Positions 9,382 to 18,126 of a DNA stretch of 64,000 nt are shown here, piece after piece. A program made the position numbers and the translations under genes. The notes under the pieces were generated by a model. That model ran no database searches. It had not been told where the DNA came from and saw only the letters and a list, made by a program, of their open reading frames with translations. Position 1 is the first letter of the stretch, and every line of letters begins with the position of its first letter. This stretch comes from Clostridia bacterium (GTDB taxonomy: Bacteria; Bacillota; Clostridia; Oscillospirales; UBA644), in contig JAGBIM010000006.1 in the NCBI GenBank assembly GCA_017934975.1, positions 1-64,000 of the forward strand. Reading direction: 5' to 3'.

Positions 9382-9789
9382 GTTCTTTTTCTTTTTTCAC
9401 GAGAAAAAAGAAAAAGAACCAAAAAGAAAAAAGCGTGATCCGACGGATTCCATCCGTCGGGGGGAAGATAAATTATAAAGTGCAAGACCGAGAGGAGGTT
9501 TCTTCTCGGTCCTTTTTGCGGACGGGGGGGTGTACTTCTCTTTCCTTTCGGGAAAGGAAAGAGAAGTACCAAGAGAAAGGAAAGCGTGATCCGACGGATT
9601 CCATCCGTCGGGGGAAAGGGAATGTTTTGTTGCAAGACCGAGAGGAGTTTCTTCTCGGTCTTTTCTCTTGAACGGTGCGAAAGAAGTGGGCGATGCACAA
9701 ACGCAAGCTCCCCCTTTTTCCGTTGCAAGGATTGCAACGGACTTCGCTTTTCTTTTGGTTCTTTTCTTTTCACGAGAAAAGAAAAGAAC
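9382..9789. repeat. Array of A-B-C hairpin elements (two plus-strand units, one reversed A)
   Basis: Unit 1: A element (9382-9432), hairpin B (9440-9460), stem C GACCGAG/CTCGGTC (9485-9512) with a T-run. Unit 2: A (9532-9584), B (9591-9611), C (9636-9660) with a T-run. A partial E segment TTGAACGGTGCGAAAG and a CCGTTGCAAGGATTGCAACGG hairpin follow, then a minus-strand A element (9747-9789) just downstream of mglC. The whole gene-free gap between the surface gene and mglC consists of these elements. Confidence 0.85.
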
Positions 9790-9801
9790 ACTCTCCCCGT
9801 T

Positions 9802-10860
9802 TCACCGCTTTTTGAGATATTTCCGCATGTCGATGGCGCAGGCAAGGAGGATAATCAGCCCCTTGATCACGTACTGCAGGTTGGCGTCGATGCTCAAGAA
9901 GGTCAGCCCCACGAAGATGATCCGCAGCAGCACCACGCCCAAAATCACTCCGCGGATCTTTCCGATGCCGCCCACGAAGGACACGCCCCCGATGACGCAT
10001 GCGGCGATGGCGTCCAGCTCGTAGTTCAGCCCCGTGGCGGCGGAGTTGGAGCCGATGCGGGCCGCTTCGATGAAGCCCGTCACCCCGTACAGAACCCCTG
10101 CCAGCACGAAAACTCCGATGATGGTGGCGGTCACGTTCACCCCCGACACCCGCGCCGCCTCCTCGTTGGAGCCCACGGCAAACATGTTTTTCCCGAAAAC
10201 CGTTTTATTCCACACGAACCAGATCACCGCCGTAATGGCGATGGAATAAAAAACGTAATTGGGGATGGCCGTGCCTCCGATTTTCAGAAAACTCCCCGTG
10301 ATCCATTGGGTATAGGAAGGGTCCAGCCCCGACAGGGATTGGCCGTTGTTGTTCCCGTTCATCAGATACATCAGCAGGATGCCGAACAAGATCAGCTGGG
10401 TTGCCAGGGTGACGATGAAGGGGTGGAGGCGGAACTTTGCCACGCAAAATCCGTTCACCAGCCCGATCAGCCCCCCGATGGCCAGAGCGATGAGCAGGAC
10501 CACGGGCAGGGGCAACACCCCCAGGGAGGGGAACATTTTGTTGGGGTAGCCCGCCATTTGCAGGAGGGAGGCGGACACGCAGGCGATGAGCCCCACCGCC
10601 CGTCCCGCCGAAAGGTCGGTTCCCGACAGAATGATGGCCCCCGCGATGCCCAGGGCCAGAGGCAGATTGGCCGCCGAAAGGGACAGAATGTTCACGATGG
10701 AGGCGGTGGAAAGGAAGCGGGGATCGTAGATGACGATGCCAACGATGGCGGCGATGAGAAAGAAATAGAGGGAATTGTTGATGAAAAATTCTTTGCGGCG
10801 CAACGTTTTTTGTTCGGGGGTCATTTCGTCGCGTTGCCGCGTGCGGGTCATGGATTTCAT
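9802..10860 (-). CDS. mglC: Galactose/methyl-galactoside ABC transporter permease MglC
   Basis: Membrane channel of a sugar importer of the BPD_transp_2 (ribose/galactose) class. After a charged cytoplasmic N-terminus of about 25 residues there are some eight to ten hydrophobic segments. The segment IILSGTDLSAGRAVGL is characteristic of MglC-type permeases (RbsC has a similar GxDLSVG), and the EAARVSGVNV stretch is the cytoplasmic loop that contacts the ATPase. Length 352, normal with the extra N-terminus. An AAAGGAG site precedes the ATG. It is the third gene of mglB-mglA-mglC, 13 bases after mglA; an A element lies directly downstream and may end the transcript. Confidence 0.9.
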   Translation of the reverse strand: MKSMTRTRQRDEMTPEQKTLRRKEFFINNSLYFFLIAAIVGIVIYDPRFLSTASIVNILSLSAANLPLALGIAGAIILSGTDLSAGRAVGLIACVSASLLQMAGYPNKMFPSLGVLPLPVVLLIALAIGGLIGLVNGFCVAKFRLHPFIVTLATQLILFGILLMYLMNGNNNGQSLSGLDPSYTQWITGSFLKIGGTAIPNYVFYSIAITAVIWFVWNKTVFGKNMFAVGSNEEAARVSGVNVTATIIGVFVLAGVLYGVTGFIEAARIGSNSAATGLNYELDAIAACVIGGVSFVGGIGKIRGVILGVVLLRIIFVGLTFLSIDANLQYVIKGLIILLACAIDMRKYLKKR

Positions 10861-10873
10861 GGGTTCTCCTTTG

Positions 10874-12364
10874 TTACACGAATTTGGCCGCGAGGCTCAT
10901 GATCTCTTCCTGGGTGGTTTCGTCCGCTTGGACGATCCCCGCCGCCCGCCCTGCGGACAGCACCAGGATTCGGTGGCAGACCCCCAACAGCTCGGGCATT
11001 TCCCCCGAAACGAGGATCACGCCCCGCCCTTGCTTGGCCAGATCGGCTATAATTTTGTAAATTTCGTATTTCGCCCCCACGTCGATGCCGCGGGTGGGCT
11101 CGTCCAGAAGCAGGATCTTCGGATTGGTCAGAAGCCACCGTCCCAGAATCACCTTTTGCTGATTTCCCCCCGAAAGCACGCGGATGGGGGTATGGCGGGA
11201 GGGGGTTTTGACTTTCAGGGATTGCACCACCGAATCCACGTCCCGTTTCATGGCCTTTTCCTGCAGAAATCCGAATTTTCGGTAGGCGGAAAGGCGGGAA
11301 ACGACGGTGTTTTCCTGCACGCTTCGCCCCGGGAAGATCCCCGTGGCGCGGCGCTCCTCCGTCAGGAGGGCAAAGCCGTTGCGAATGGCGGCTCGCGGGG
11401 AGGAATTGCGGATTTCCCGCCCCTCCAGCGTGACCGTTCCTCTTTCCTTGGCGGCAAGTCCGAAGAGCAGCTCCAACAGCTCCGTCCGTCCCGCGCCGTC
11501 CAGCCCCGCCACCCCCAAAACCTCCCCCTTCCGCAGATCGAAGGAGACCTCCCGCAGGGGAGCGTAGCGCCCCGTAAGGTCCCGCACCGAGAGCAGATTT
11601 TCTTGGGTTGCGGGGGCTTTTTCGGGAAAGCGTTGGGTCAACTCCCGCCCCACCATCAGACGGATGATCTCTTCCATCGTCAACTCCGCCGCAGGGCGGG
11701 TGGCCACGGTTTTGCCGTCCCGCATCACCGTCACCTCGTCGGAGATTCGCAGAATTTCTTCCATTTTATGGGAAATATACACGATGCCGCACCCCTTGTC
11801 CCGCAGAGTCTTGATGATGCGGAACAACCCCTCCGTTTCCTGCTCCGTCAAGGACGAGGTGGGCTCGTCGAAGACGATGATCTTCGCATCGTAGGACACG
11901 GCCTTGGCAATTTCGATCATTTGGCGGCGGGACACGGACAGGGTCCCTGCCACGGCGTCGGGATTCTGGGAAAAGCCCAAGGATTCGAAAAGGTCCAGGG
12001 TGTCCTTCCGCATTTTCCCCTTGCGCACCACGCCAACCCGGGCGGGATAGCGCCCCAGCCACAGATTGTCCGCCACCGTGCGGGAGAGGGCCTGGTTCAA
12101 CTCCTGATGCACCATGGCGACCCCCTGCTCCAGCGCCTCCTTGGAGGAGGCAAATTCCACGGGGCGCCCCTCCAGAAAAATCTCGCCCTTGTCTTTTGCG
12201 TAGATGCCGAAGAGACACTTCATCAGGGTGGATTTCCCCGCGCCGTTTTCCCCCATCAGCGCGTGAACCGTCCCCCGTTTTACCGTCAGGTTTGCGTTGT
12301 CCAGCGCCTTCACCCCGGGGAAGGATTTGCAGATTCCCCGCATCTGAAGCAGAATTTCTTCCAT
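10874..12364 (-). CDS. mglA: Galactose/methyl-galactoside ABC transporter ATP-binding protein MglA
   Basis: Double ATPase of 496 residues powering the MglBAC importer. The first cassette has Walker A GENGAGKST near residue 38, an LSVSRRQ signature and Walker B IIVFDEPTSSL; the second has LAGLDGAGRTEL in the Walker A position, which lacks the canonical Lys as is usual for this family's second domain, the signature LSGGNQQKVILGRWL and Walker B ILLLDEPTRGID. The start codon lies one base after the mglB stop, so the genes are cotranscribed. Specificity is judged from MglB and MglC; a ribose or xylose importer would look similar in this subunit alone. Confidence 0.92.
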   Translation of the reverse strand: MEEILLQMRGICKSFPGVKALDNANLTVKRGTVHALMGENGAGKSTLMKCLFGIYAKDKGEIFLEGRPVEFASSKEALEQGVAMVHQELNQALSRTVADNLWLGRYPARVGVVRKGKMRKDTLDLFESLGFSQNPDAVAGTLSVSRRQMIEIAKAVSYDAKIIVFDEPTSSLTEQETEGLFRIIKTLRDKGCGIVYISHKMEEILRISDEVTVMRDGKTVATRPAAELTMEEIIRLMVGRELTQRFPEKAPATQENLLSVRDLTGRYAPLREVSFDLRKGEVLGVAGLDGAGRTELLELLFGLAAKERGTVTLEGREIRNSSPRAAIRNGFALLTEERRATGIFPGRSVQENTVVSRLSAYRKFGFLQEKAMKRDVDSVVQSLKVKTPSRHTPIRVLSGGNQQKVILGRWLLTNPKILLLDEPTRGIDVGAKYEIYKIIADLAKQGRGVILVSGEMPELLGVCHRILVLSAGRAAGIVQADETTQEEIMSLAAKFV

Positions 12365-12365
12365 A

Positions 12366-13433
12366 TTATTCTCCCGTGTAGACTCCGTAATGGATGCGCA
12401 CCTTGGCCACCCCTTCGTCCACGGTATAATCCCCCATGTTCGCCGTCAGCGCTTCTCCGTTTTGGGCGTTTTGCACGCCGCGCAGAAGACAATCCGCCAT
12501 GGCGTTGCCGTCTTGGGTCACGGTTCCTGCCATTTTGCCCGTGCGGATCAGCTCCTTGGCCGCGTCAATGGCGTCCACCCCGAAAACGGGGATGGTGGTG
12601 CCCGTGCCGTTGTTAAATCCCGCGCCCTGCAGGGCGGTGATGGCACCCTCCGCCATGTTGTCGTTGTTGCAGATGATCAACTCGATCATGTTTCCGTTGG
12701 CGGTGCTGTACCCCGCAAGGGCGGTGGTCATGGCCTCGTTGGCCGCCTGCGCGGACCATTTCCCCTCTCGGTCGGCAATATAGCCGTCCCCGTTGGAGGG
12801 ATCGTAGAATTTCAGCGGGGGTTTTCCGCCCTGCTGCAGCTTTGCGTTGGCGTTTTCCACGGAATAGCGGGTGCGGTAGATGGCCTCGCTGTTTCCCTTT
12901 TCCCCCATGAAGAGAAGATAGGAAATGACGCCGTCCTTGTTCAGGTCGGTTTTTTCATAATTTTTCAGCAGATAGTCGCCGATCATGTCTCCCTGCAGTT
13001 TCCCCGCTTCCGTGGCGTCGGTGCCCACGAACATGCATTTTTCATAGCTCTTTACCACCGCGTCGGAGACCTCGCGGTTGAAGAAAATCACGGGGATCCC
13101 CGCATTTTTTGCCAGATTGACGATGCCCATGGCCGCGTCGTCGGAGCCGGTGGTCACCACGTTGACCAGCAGCAGCTTTGCCCCCTTGGTGATGGCGGTC
13201 TGCACCTGCTCGGTCTGGGTGGTCTGACTGTTGTTGGAGTCGTAGTCCTGATAAGAAATGCCCGCCTGATGCAGTTTTTTGTCCAGAGCACTGCGGACGG
13301 TGGAGACGTAGGCGTCACTGTAGGTGTAATAAAAAACGTGGACGTCGGCGCTTCCGCGGCCCATGCCGCAGGCGGAAAGAAGAGGAATGGTGAGACAGAA
13401 TATCATGAGAAAAATCAAAATTTTGCGTTTCAT
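12366..13433 (-). CDS. mglB: Galactose-binding lipoprotein MglB
   Basis: Extracytoplasmic sugar-binding protein of the importer. It starts with a lipoprotein signal: MKRKILIFLMIFC, hydrophobic core, lipobox LLSAC. The mature part is a periplasmic-binding-protein type 1 fold (Peripla_BP_4). The segment DLNKDGVISYLLFMGEKG matches the EF-hand-like calcium loop known in the E. coli galactose/glucose-binding protein, and NNDNMAEGAI and VFGVDAIDAAKEL match its sugar-contact region, so galactose/glucose specificity is likely. GGAGG precedes the ATG. It is the first gene of the operon; TATACT at 13462-13467 (reversed) could be the -10 box, but no good -35 is visible. Confidence 0.93.
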   Translation of the reverse strand: MKRKILIFLMIFCLTIPLLSACGMGRGSADVHVFYYTYSDAYVSTVRSALDKKLHQAGISYQDYDSNNSQTTQTEQVQTAITKGAKLLLVNVVTTGSDDAAMGIVNLAKNAGIPVIFFNREVSDAVVKSYEKCMFVGTDATEAGKLQGDMIGDYLLKNYEKTDLNKDGVISYLLFMGEKGNSEAIYRTRYSVENANAKLQQGGKPPLKFYDPSNGDGYIADREGKWSAQAANEAMTTALAGYSTANGNMIELIICNNDNMAEGAITALQGAGFNNGTGTTIPVFGVDAIDAAKELIRTGKMAGTVTQDGNAMADCLLRGVQNAQNGEALTANMGDYTVDEGVAKVRIHYGVYTGE

Positions 13434-13592
13434 AATCGTCCTCCGTGGATGGTTTTTTCCATAGTATATCCGTTGCGGGCAAAAAAATGCGACGGAAAAA
13501 ATTTTCCGTCGGAATCGTATATATTATAGGTAGAGGAGATCTGTTTTTTTTGCACGAAAAGAAAAAAACGGTTTGAACAAGATCTCGCGCGC

Positions 13593-14045
13593 AGGGGCCC
13601 TTCCGCATTTTCTCCCGAAAATGCTCCGCCCCTCGCCGCTTCGCGGCAAGGGGCGGCCCGCGGCGGACGCCGCGGGGGAAGGGGTTTTTGCACGACTCTT
13701 GAACGGTGCGCAATCCGTGAGCGAGGCGCTGACGTAAGCCTTCCCTTAGTAAGGGAAGGGGGACCGCGAAGCGGGGGAAGGGATTGTCCCGCGCGACGCA
13801 GTCGCAGATCCCTTTTTACTTGAATCGTAACATTTTCCGAGTCAATCCCCTCAGTCATCTACGATGACAGCTCCCCTTACTAAGGGGAGCCAAACCGATG
13901 TGCCGTGTCTTGCGTTTGTTCCCCTTTCCGAGAGAACCTCTCTGTGAAATCAGGTTCGGCGCCCTGTGCACCCGAGCTTGCCGCCTCCTTTCCCGCCACG
14001 GGAAAGGGAAGGGGTTTGTTTGCGCAAAGAGTGTGCTTATCACGG
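13593..14045. repeat. Family D palindrome followed by composite E repeats
   Basis: 13593-13686 is a GC-rich D element: CCCTTCCGCATTTTC, the GCATTTTC/GAAAATGC hairpin, then two nested GC palindromes ending in CGCGGGGGAAGGGG. From 13698 the E repeat follows: TTGAACGGTGCGCAATCCG, a CCTTCCCTTAGTAAGGGAAGG stem, GGGACCGCGAAGCGGGGG, a GTCATCTACGATGAC hairpin and CTCCCCTTACTAAGGGGAG. No gene is supported between mglB and the dehydrogenase gene. Confidence 0.8.
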
Positions 14046-14084
14046 ACAACAAAACAAAAACAAACGCAGCACTTTGCGGACACA

Positions 14085-14117
14085 AAAAAACTGCCCGAAG
14101 TTCGAGCAGTTTTTTAA
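14085..14117 (-). terminator. Terminator-like hairpin downstream of the dehydrogenase gene
   Basis: AAAAACTGCCCGAAG / TTCGAGCAGTTTTTT: a stem with one mismatch and A/T runs on both sides, located just after the stop codon of the leftward dehydrogenase gene. Confidence 0.75.
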
Positions 14118-14120
14118 TCT

Positions 14121-15194
14121 TTAACTCAACATAATTTGTCCGCCGGTGACGGGGATGGCTTGTCCCGTTTCGTAGGCCTGTTCCACGCAGTAGTAGACGG
14201 CGCGGACCACGTCGGCGGCTTCACACCCACGACCCAGGGGGACCTTCGATTCGTAATAGGCCCGAACCTCCTCCACGGTGGTGGCTCCGGGCACCTTGCC
14301 CGCCTTGAGATATTGGACGAACAGACCCTTTTCCGGGTCCGACCACAAAGGCCCGTTCAGATAATTCCCCGGGCAGACCGCGTTGACCTTGATGCCGTAG
14401 GGGGCCAATTCCAGAGCGAAGGATTTGGTCAGCCCGATCCCCCCCGCCTTGCTGCCCGCGTAGGCAAAGTTTTTGTTGGAGCCTTCCAGCCCCGATTTGG
14501 AATTGATCTGCACGATATCGAACAGGTCCCGGGGACGGAACCGCTTTTGCAGCTTCATCACCGCCGAAACGGCCTGAACCCCCAGGAAATAGGCGGTATA
14601 ATTCACCTTCATCGACAGTTCGAAGTCCCCTTCGGTCATGGTTTCCAGGGAACCCGACCGCACGATGCCCGCGTTGTTCACAAACACGTCGATCCCGCCG
14701 TAGGTGCGCACCGTCTCGGCCACGGCGGCGGAAACGTCCTCCTGCGAACCCACGTTACAACGGAGCCCCAACGCCGCGTCCTTGCCCCATTTGGTGCACA
14801 ATTCTTCCGCCAAAGCCTCGGCACCCGCACCGTTCTGGTCGGCACAGACCACCTTCGCCCCGTCGGCGGCCATTTGGGCGGCAATGTCCTTCCCAAGCCC
14901 CTGTGCGGCCCCCGTGACCAGGACGATTTTCCCTTCCATTCTGCGGTTTTTCGCGGAATCGAAGGGCGTGTAATGAAAAGAGCCAAGCCCCTTGACGGTG
15001 ACGCAGGCGGGAGGATTTTCCATCCCCTGCAACCCCTCGGAAAGGGCGGCGTATAACCCTTCGGGCTCCCCGTTTTCCAAGGTCAGCCCCTCGGATTCTT
15101 GAGGATCAAACCGCAACGTCCCCATCCGTTCATCCTGAGCCAGTATGGCACGGAAAGCGGGGGCGATTTGCAGGATTTTTTCAAAATCAGCCAT
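14121..15194 (-). CDS. Short-chain dehydrogenase/reductase with N-terminal extension (sugar or polyol type)
   Basis: NAD(P)-dependent oxidoreductase of the SDR family. From about residue 85 the classical features appear: VTGAAQGLGKDIA (cofactor TGxxxGxG), an acidic residue after the second strand (VVCADQNG, favouring NAD), NNAG, and the active-site Ser followed by YAGSKAG (YxxxK). The first 85 residues are an extension (ending GLGSFHYTPFDSAKNRRMEG) reminiscent of the linker of bifunctional rhamnulose aldolase/lactate dehydrogenases, without the aldolase domain. Sequence style is close to sorbitol-6-phosphate 2-dehydrogenases, but the substrate cannot be fixed. It is cotranscribed behind the transaldolase-like gene, eight bases apart. 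Confidence 0.8.
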   Translation of the reverse strand: MADFEKILQIAPAFRAILAQDERMGTLRFDPQESEGLTLENGEPEGLYAALSEGLQGMENPPACVTVKGLGSFHYTPFDSAKNRRMEGKIVLVTGAAQGLGKDIAAQMAADGAKVVCADQNGAGAEALAEELCTKWGKDAALGLRCNVGSQEDVSAAVAETVRTYGGIDVFVNNAGIVRSGSLETMTEGDFELSMKVNYTAYFLGVQAVSAVMKLQKRFRPRDLFDIVQINSKSGLEGSNKNFAYAGSKAGGIGLTKSFALELAPYGIKVNAVCPGNYLNGPLWSDPEKGLFVQYLKAGKVPGATTVEEVRAYYESKVPLGRGCEAADVVRAVYYCVEQAYETGQAIPVTGGQIMLS

Positions 15195-15202
15195 AAAATT
15201 CC

Positions 15203-15877
15203 TCAGTTGAGCATGGTTTTGCCTTCGCCGAAGGCTTTTTCAAAATCCGCCACGAAAGCGTCTACCGCCGCGGTAACGGTGGGATTCTTCAAAAGTCCCT
15301 CGATGATGTCGGGAGCGGCGGTGGCGGCCCCCACGCCGTATTCGCAAAGAGACAGCACCTGTTGGGAGTTCTTGAAGCTGGCGGCAAGGATTTCCGTGGG
15401 AAGATCGTTGTTTTCCAGAATATTCTGAATGGTCTTGGCGGTTTCCACCCCGTCGGCTCCCAGATTGTCGATACGGTTGATGTAGGGCGCCACGTAATCG
15501 GCCCCCGCTTTGGCGGCCAGATAAGCCTGCTGGGCGGTGTAAATGGCGGTGGCGGTGATGTTGAAGCCCTTCTCCTTCAGCATCTTCATGGCCTTGATGC
15601 CTTCGGGGACGGAGGGAACCTTGATATAGGTGTTTTTGCCGAGAATTTCCGTGATTTTTTCCGCCTCGATGACCATTTCCTCCGCGGTGAGGGAGACCAC
15701 CTGCACGTGCAGTTCCATGTCGTTTCCGATGAGGGAGCGGATGGCCTTCAGCTGAGCGTAGGGCTCTTTCCCTTCCTTGGCGAGGATGGAGGGGTTGGTG
15801 GTGACCCCGTCGCAGGGGTAGTATTCCATCATTTTGCCGATCTTTTCCAGATTGGCGTCGTCGATCAAGAGTTTCAT
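15203..15877 (-). CDS. Fructose-6-phosphate aldolase / small transaldolase family protein
   Basis: A 224-residue TIM-barrel aldolase of the FSA/TalC group, which cleaves or forms sugar phosphates by a Schiff base. Features: MKLLIDDANLEKI at the N-terminus, GVTTNPSILAK, and NTYIKVPSVPEG carrying the Schiff-base lysine; NITATAIYTAQQA and VAPYINRIDNLG are also family typical. The ATG at 15877 is chosen because AGGAG precedes it; the frame stays open upstream but lacks a ribosome site. First gene of a two-gene unit with the dehydrogenase, suggesting a short route for a ketose phosphate. A promoter lies 30-60 bases upstream. Confidence 0.88.
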   Translation of the reverse strand: MKLLIDDANLEKIGKMMEYYPCDGVTTNPSILAKEGKEPYAQLKAIRSLIGNDMELHVQVVSLTAEEMVIEAEKITEILGKNTYIKVPSVPEGIKAMKMLKEKGFNITATAIYTAQQAYLAAKAGADYVAPYINRIDNLGADGVETAKTIQNILENNDLPTEILAASFKNSQQVLSLCEYGVGAATAAPDIIEGLLKNPTVTAAVDAFVADFEKAFGEGKTMLN

Positions 15878-15910
15878 AAGGTGATCTCCTTTTTTATATT
15901 TTACGGGTTC

Positions 15911-15939
15911 AGTATAGCACAAAACGCGAAAAAAGTAAA
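15911..15939 (-). promoter_or_regulatory. Promoter of the transaldolase-dehydrogenase operon
   Basis: Read leftward: TTTACT (15939-15934), a 17-base spacer and TATACT (15916-15911). It lies between the divergent transaldolase and GH63-like genes. Confidence 0.8.
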
Positions 15940-16035
15940 GAGGGAACGCAATTTTTTTTAAAATCCGCTGAATTTGTAACAATTTCTTCTTATTTCTGTG
16001 ATAAGATGAAAAAAAACCTTGGGAGGTAACGGATT

Positions 16036-17238
16036 ATGTTACGGAAAAAATGGTTGGAACAATATAAAAACACCGTCTCGGAACGGGACTATCGGATTCT
16101 GGACAAGGCGTCCCGCATCCTGACCCAAAACGTGGTTCCCCACGAAGAAGGAACTCTCTGGAAGCCTTATCGGGCCATCTGCCCCTCTTATACGAAAAAA
16201 ATGACCAAGAACGGCCTGCGCAGCTGCTTCCCCGGCATCTGGAACTGGGACAGCGCCTTCCACACGGTGGGGGTCGCCCGCTTTGACAAGGAACTGGCCC
16301 AGGAACAGATGGAGGCCTTTTTCCTCTTCCAGAAAGAGGACGGATTTTTGCCCGACGTGATTTTCACCCCCGAGCAGAACAACGTGATTCGGGACGAATA
16401 CGGCAAGCCCCCCGTTTGGGCCTGGGCCATGGAACGCCTCGACCGCACCTGCCCCGACGACGAATTCTTAAAGAAAATGTACCCCAAACTGGTGAAAAAC
16501 GAGAATTTCTGGCGCACCCGGCGGTATAACGAGCAGGACGGGCTGTTCTTCTACTCCACCTCGGAGCAGGGGAAAATGCGCCTGACCTACATCGGCTGGG
16601 AATCGGGTCTGGACGATTCCATCCGCTTTGACGACGGGGCTATTGAGTATATGTACCCCATCGACCTGAACTGCTTTATGGTCTCCTTCTACAAATCCAT
16701 GCAATATCTGGCCTGCCGTCTGGGGCTTGCCGCCGACGCGGAAGCGTGGTATGCGAAGGAAAAAGAACTGACCGGGCGGATTCAGACCGCACTGTGGAGC
16801 GAGGAGGATCAGTGCTTCTGGGATTGGAATTTCAAGGAAAAGGATTTCGCGCGGGTTCTGACCCCTGCCGCCTTTATGCCCCTGTGGGTGGGCATCGCCA
16901 CCCCCGCCCAGGCCGCCGCCTTGGAAAAGCTGGCCGCCGATCCCGCAAAGCTCTATCCCTGTATGCCCACCGTATCCCTGGACCATCCCAAGATGAACCC
17001 CGTGGGCTATTGGCGGGGCTCCGTGTGGATGAACGTGGCCTATTTCGCCATTAAGGGGCTCTACGATTACGGCTTCCGCAAGACCGCCATGGGCATCCGC
17101 AACACCCTTCTGGACTGGATGGATCGGGACGAAAGCATCCATGAAAACTACAACCCCCTCACGGGAGAAGGAAAATGCGCCCCCGACTTTTCCTGGTCCT
17201 GCGTGTTCGCCATGGAAATGGTTCTGGAAATGAAATAA
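16036..17238 (+). CDS. Glycoside hydrolase of the GH63/MGH1-like (alpha/alpha)6-barrel type
   Basis: A 400-residue protein without signal peptide. The segment FPGIWNWDSAFHTVGVARFD, then GKPPVWAWAMERL, YIGWESGLDDSIRFD, YWRGSVWMNVAYFAIKGLYD and the C-terminal ENYNPLTGEG / FSWSCVFAMEMV follow the order of motifs in GH63 and trehalase-like glucosidases (W-x-WDS and the WESGxDxS segment near the general acid). Bacterial relatives act on alpha-linked glucose or mannose disaccharides and glycerates. Cytoplasmic location implies intracellular cleavage of an imported oligosaccharide. It opens a plus-strand cluster with a phosphoesterase, a fucosidase and esterases. Exact substrate unknown. Confidence 0.82.
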   Translation: MLRKKWLEQYKNTVSERDYRILDKASRILTQNVVPHEEGTLWKPYRAICPSYTKKMTKNGLRSCFPGIWNWDSAFHTVGVARFDKELAQEQMEAFFLFQKEDGFLPDVIFTPEQNNVIRDEYGKPPVWAWAMERLDRTCPDDEFLKKMYPKLVKNENFWRTRRYNEQDGLFFYSTSEQGKMRLTYIGWESGLDDSIRFDDGAIEYMYPIDLNCFMVSFYKSMQYLACRLGLAADAEAWYAKEKELTGRIQTALWSEEDQCFWDWNFKEKDFARVLTPAAFMPLWVGIATPAQAAALEKLAADPAKLYPCMPTVSLDHPKMNPVGYWRGSVWMNVAYFAIKGLYDYGFRKTAMGIRNTLLDWMDRDESIHENYNPLTGEGKCAPDFSWSCVFAMEMVLEMK

Positions 17239-17253
17239 TTCGGAGGGTTTGTA

Positions 17254-18057
17254 ATGAGCAACCTGATTCCCAACAAAATCGAATTTCATCTCGGATTGAA
17301 AAAGCCCATTCGGATTCTGCAACTGACCGACGCCCACGTGGCGTTGGCCGACGAGCGGAACGAGAACATGATCGAATATTCCCAGCGGGCAAGACGGGTC
17401 TTTTTTGAGGAGGCAAAGTGCCCCGAGCGGGACCCCATCGGCTATCTGGAAGAGGCCATGGAGTATTCCAAGGAATTTGACTGCACCGTTATGACGGGGG
17501 ATATGGCAGACTTCAACACCGAGAAGGTTTACGACACCCTCAAGGCCATTCTGGCGGGAAAGGACTATCTGTTCTGCGCGGGGAATCACGAATTCACCCC
17601 CAAACCGGGCATTGATTCCTACGAGTTGAAGGCAAACACGGCGGAGTTCGTTCAATCCCATTTCCGCGGCAATCTGTTTTTTGAAAGCCGCATCGTGGGC
17701 GGGGTAAACGTCGTTGCGGCAGACAACGGATATTACGTCTGGACGCAGGAACAGTTCGATCGTCTGAAGGCCGAGGCCGCCAAGGGCTTGCCCATTCTTC
17801 TGTTCACCCACGTGCCGGTGCATCCCCACCTGAAGGAGGCGGATTGGTTCCGTCAGCACGCCCGGATTCCCGGCGCGACGGAGGAGCTTTTCGAGCTGTC
17901 CGCCAAGGTGACGCGGTATCTGTCGGAGGAACCCTTGTTCAAGGGCTTCTGCTCGGGCCATTGGCACAACAACGCCTTCATCGACTTCGACGGCAAGCCC
18001 AGCTACGTTCTGGGGGGCCTGTTCAAGGGCATCGTGGGGGAAATCACGGTAGATTGA
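17254..18057 (+). CDS. Calcineurin-like metallophosphoesterase
   Basis: All five metal-site blocks of the metallophosphoesterase fold are present in order: LTDAHV (Asp, His), TGDMADFN, GNHEF, a FTHVPVHPH block and GHWHNN. Length 267, no signal peptide. Such enzymes hydrolyse phosphomono- or diesters with two metal ions; substrate not predictable. GGAGG precedes the start at a good distance and the gene begins 15 bases after the GH63-like gene, so it is part of the same transcript. Its position among glycan genes suggests removal of phosphate from sugar phosphates or phosphodiester-linked glycans (inference). Confidence 0.87.
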   Translation: MSNLIPNKIEFHLGLKKPIRILQLTDAHVALADERNENMIEYSQRARRVFFEEAKCPERDPIGYLEEAMEYSKEFDCTVMTGDMADFNTEKVYDTLKAILAGKDYLFCAGNHEFTPKPGIDSYELKANTAEFVQSHFRGNLFFESRIVGGVNVVAADNGYYVWTQEQFDRLKAEAAKGLPILLFTHVPVHPHLKEADWFRQHARIPGATEELFELSAKVTRYLSEEPLFKGFCSGHWHNNAFIDFDGKPSYVLGGLFKGIVGEITVD

Positions 18058-18126
18058 CGCGTTTTTCCGTGTACGGCGGCTCTGCCGTGGAAGTTTTTTA
18101 TAAAGCCACACAGGAGGAGAAATCTC

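Noticed and set aside
5873..9400. A 1,175-codon minus-strand frame opposite the surface-protein gene
   Set aside because: It mirrors the codon bias of the plus-strand gene, which has its own promoter, ribosome site, signal peptide and terminator.
10775..12616. A 613-codon plus-strand frame opposite mglA
   Set aside because: Antisense to a clear double ATPase with all its motifs.
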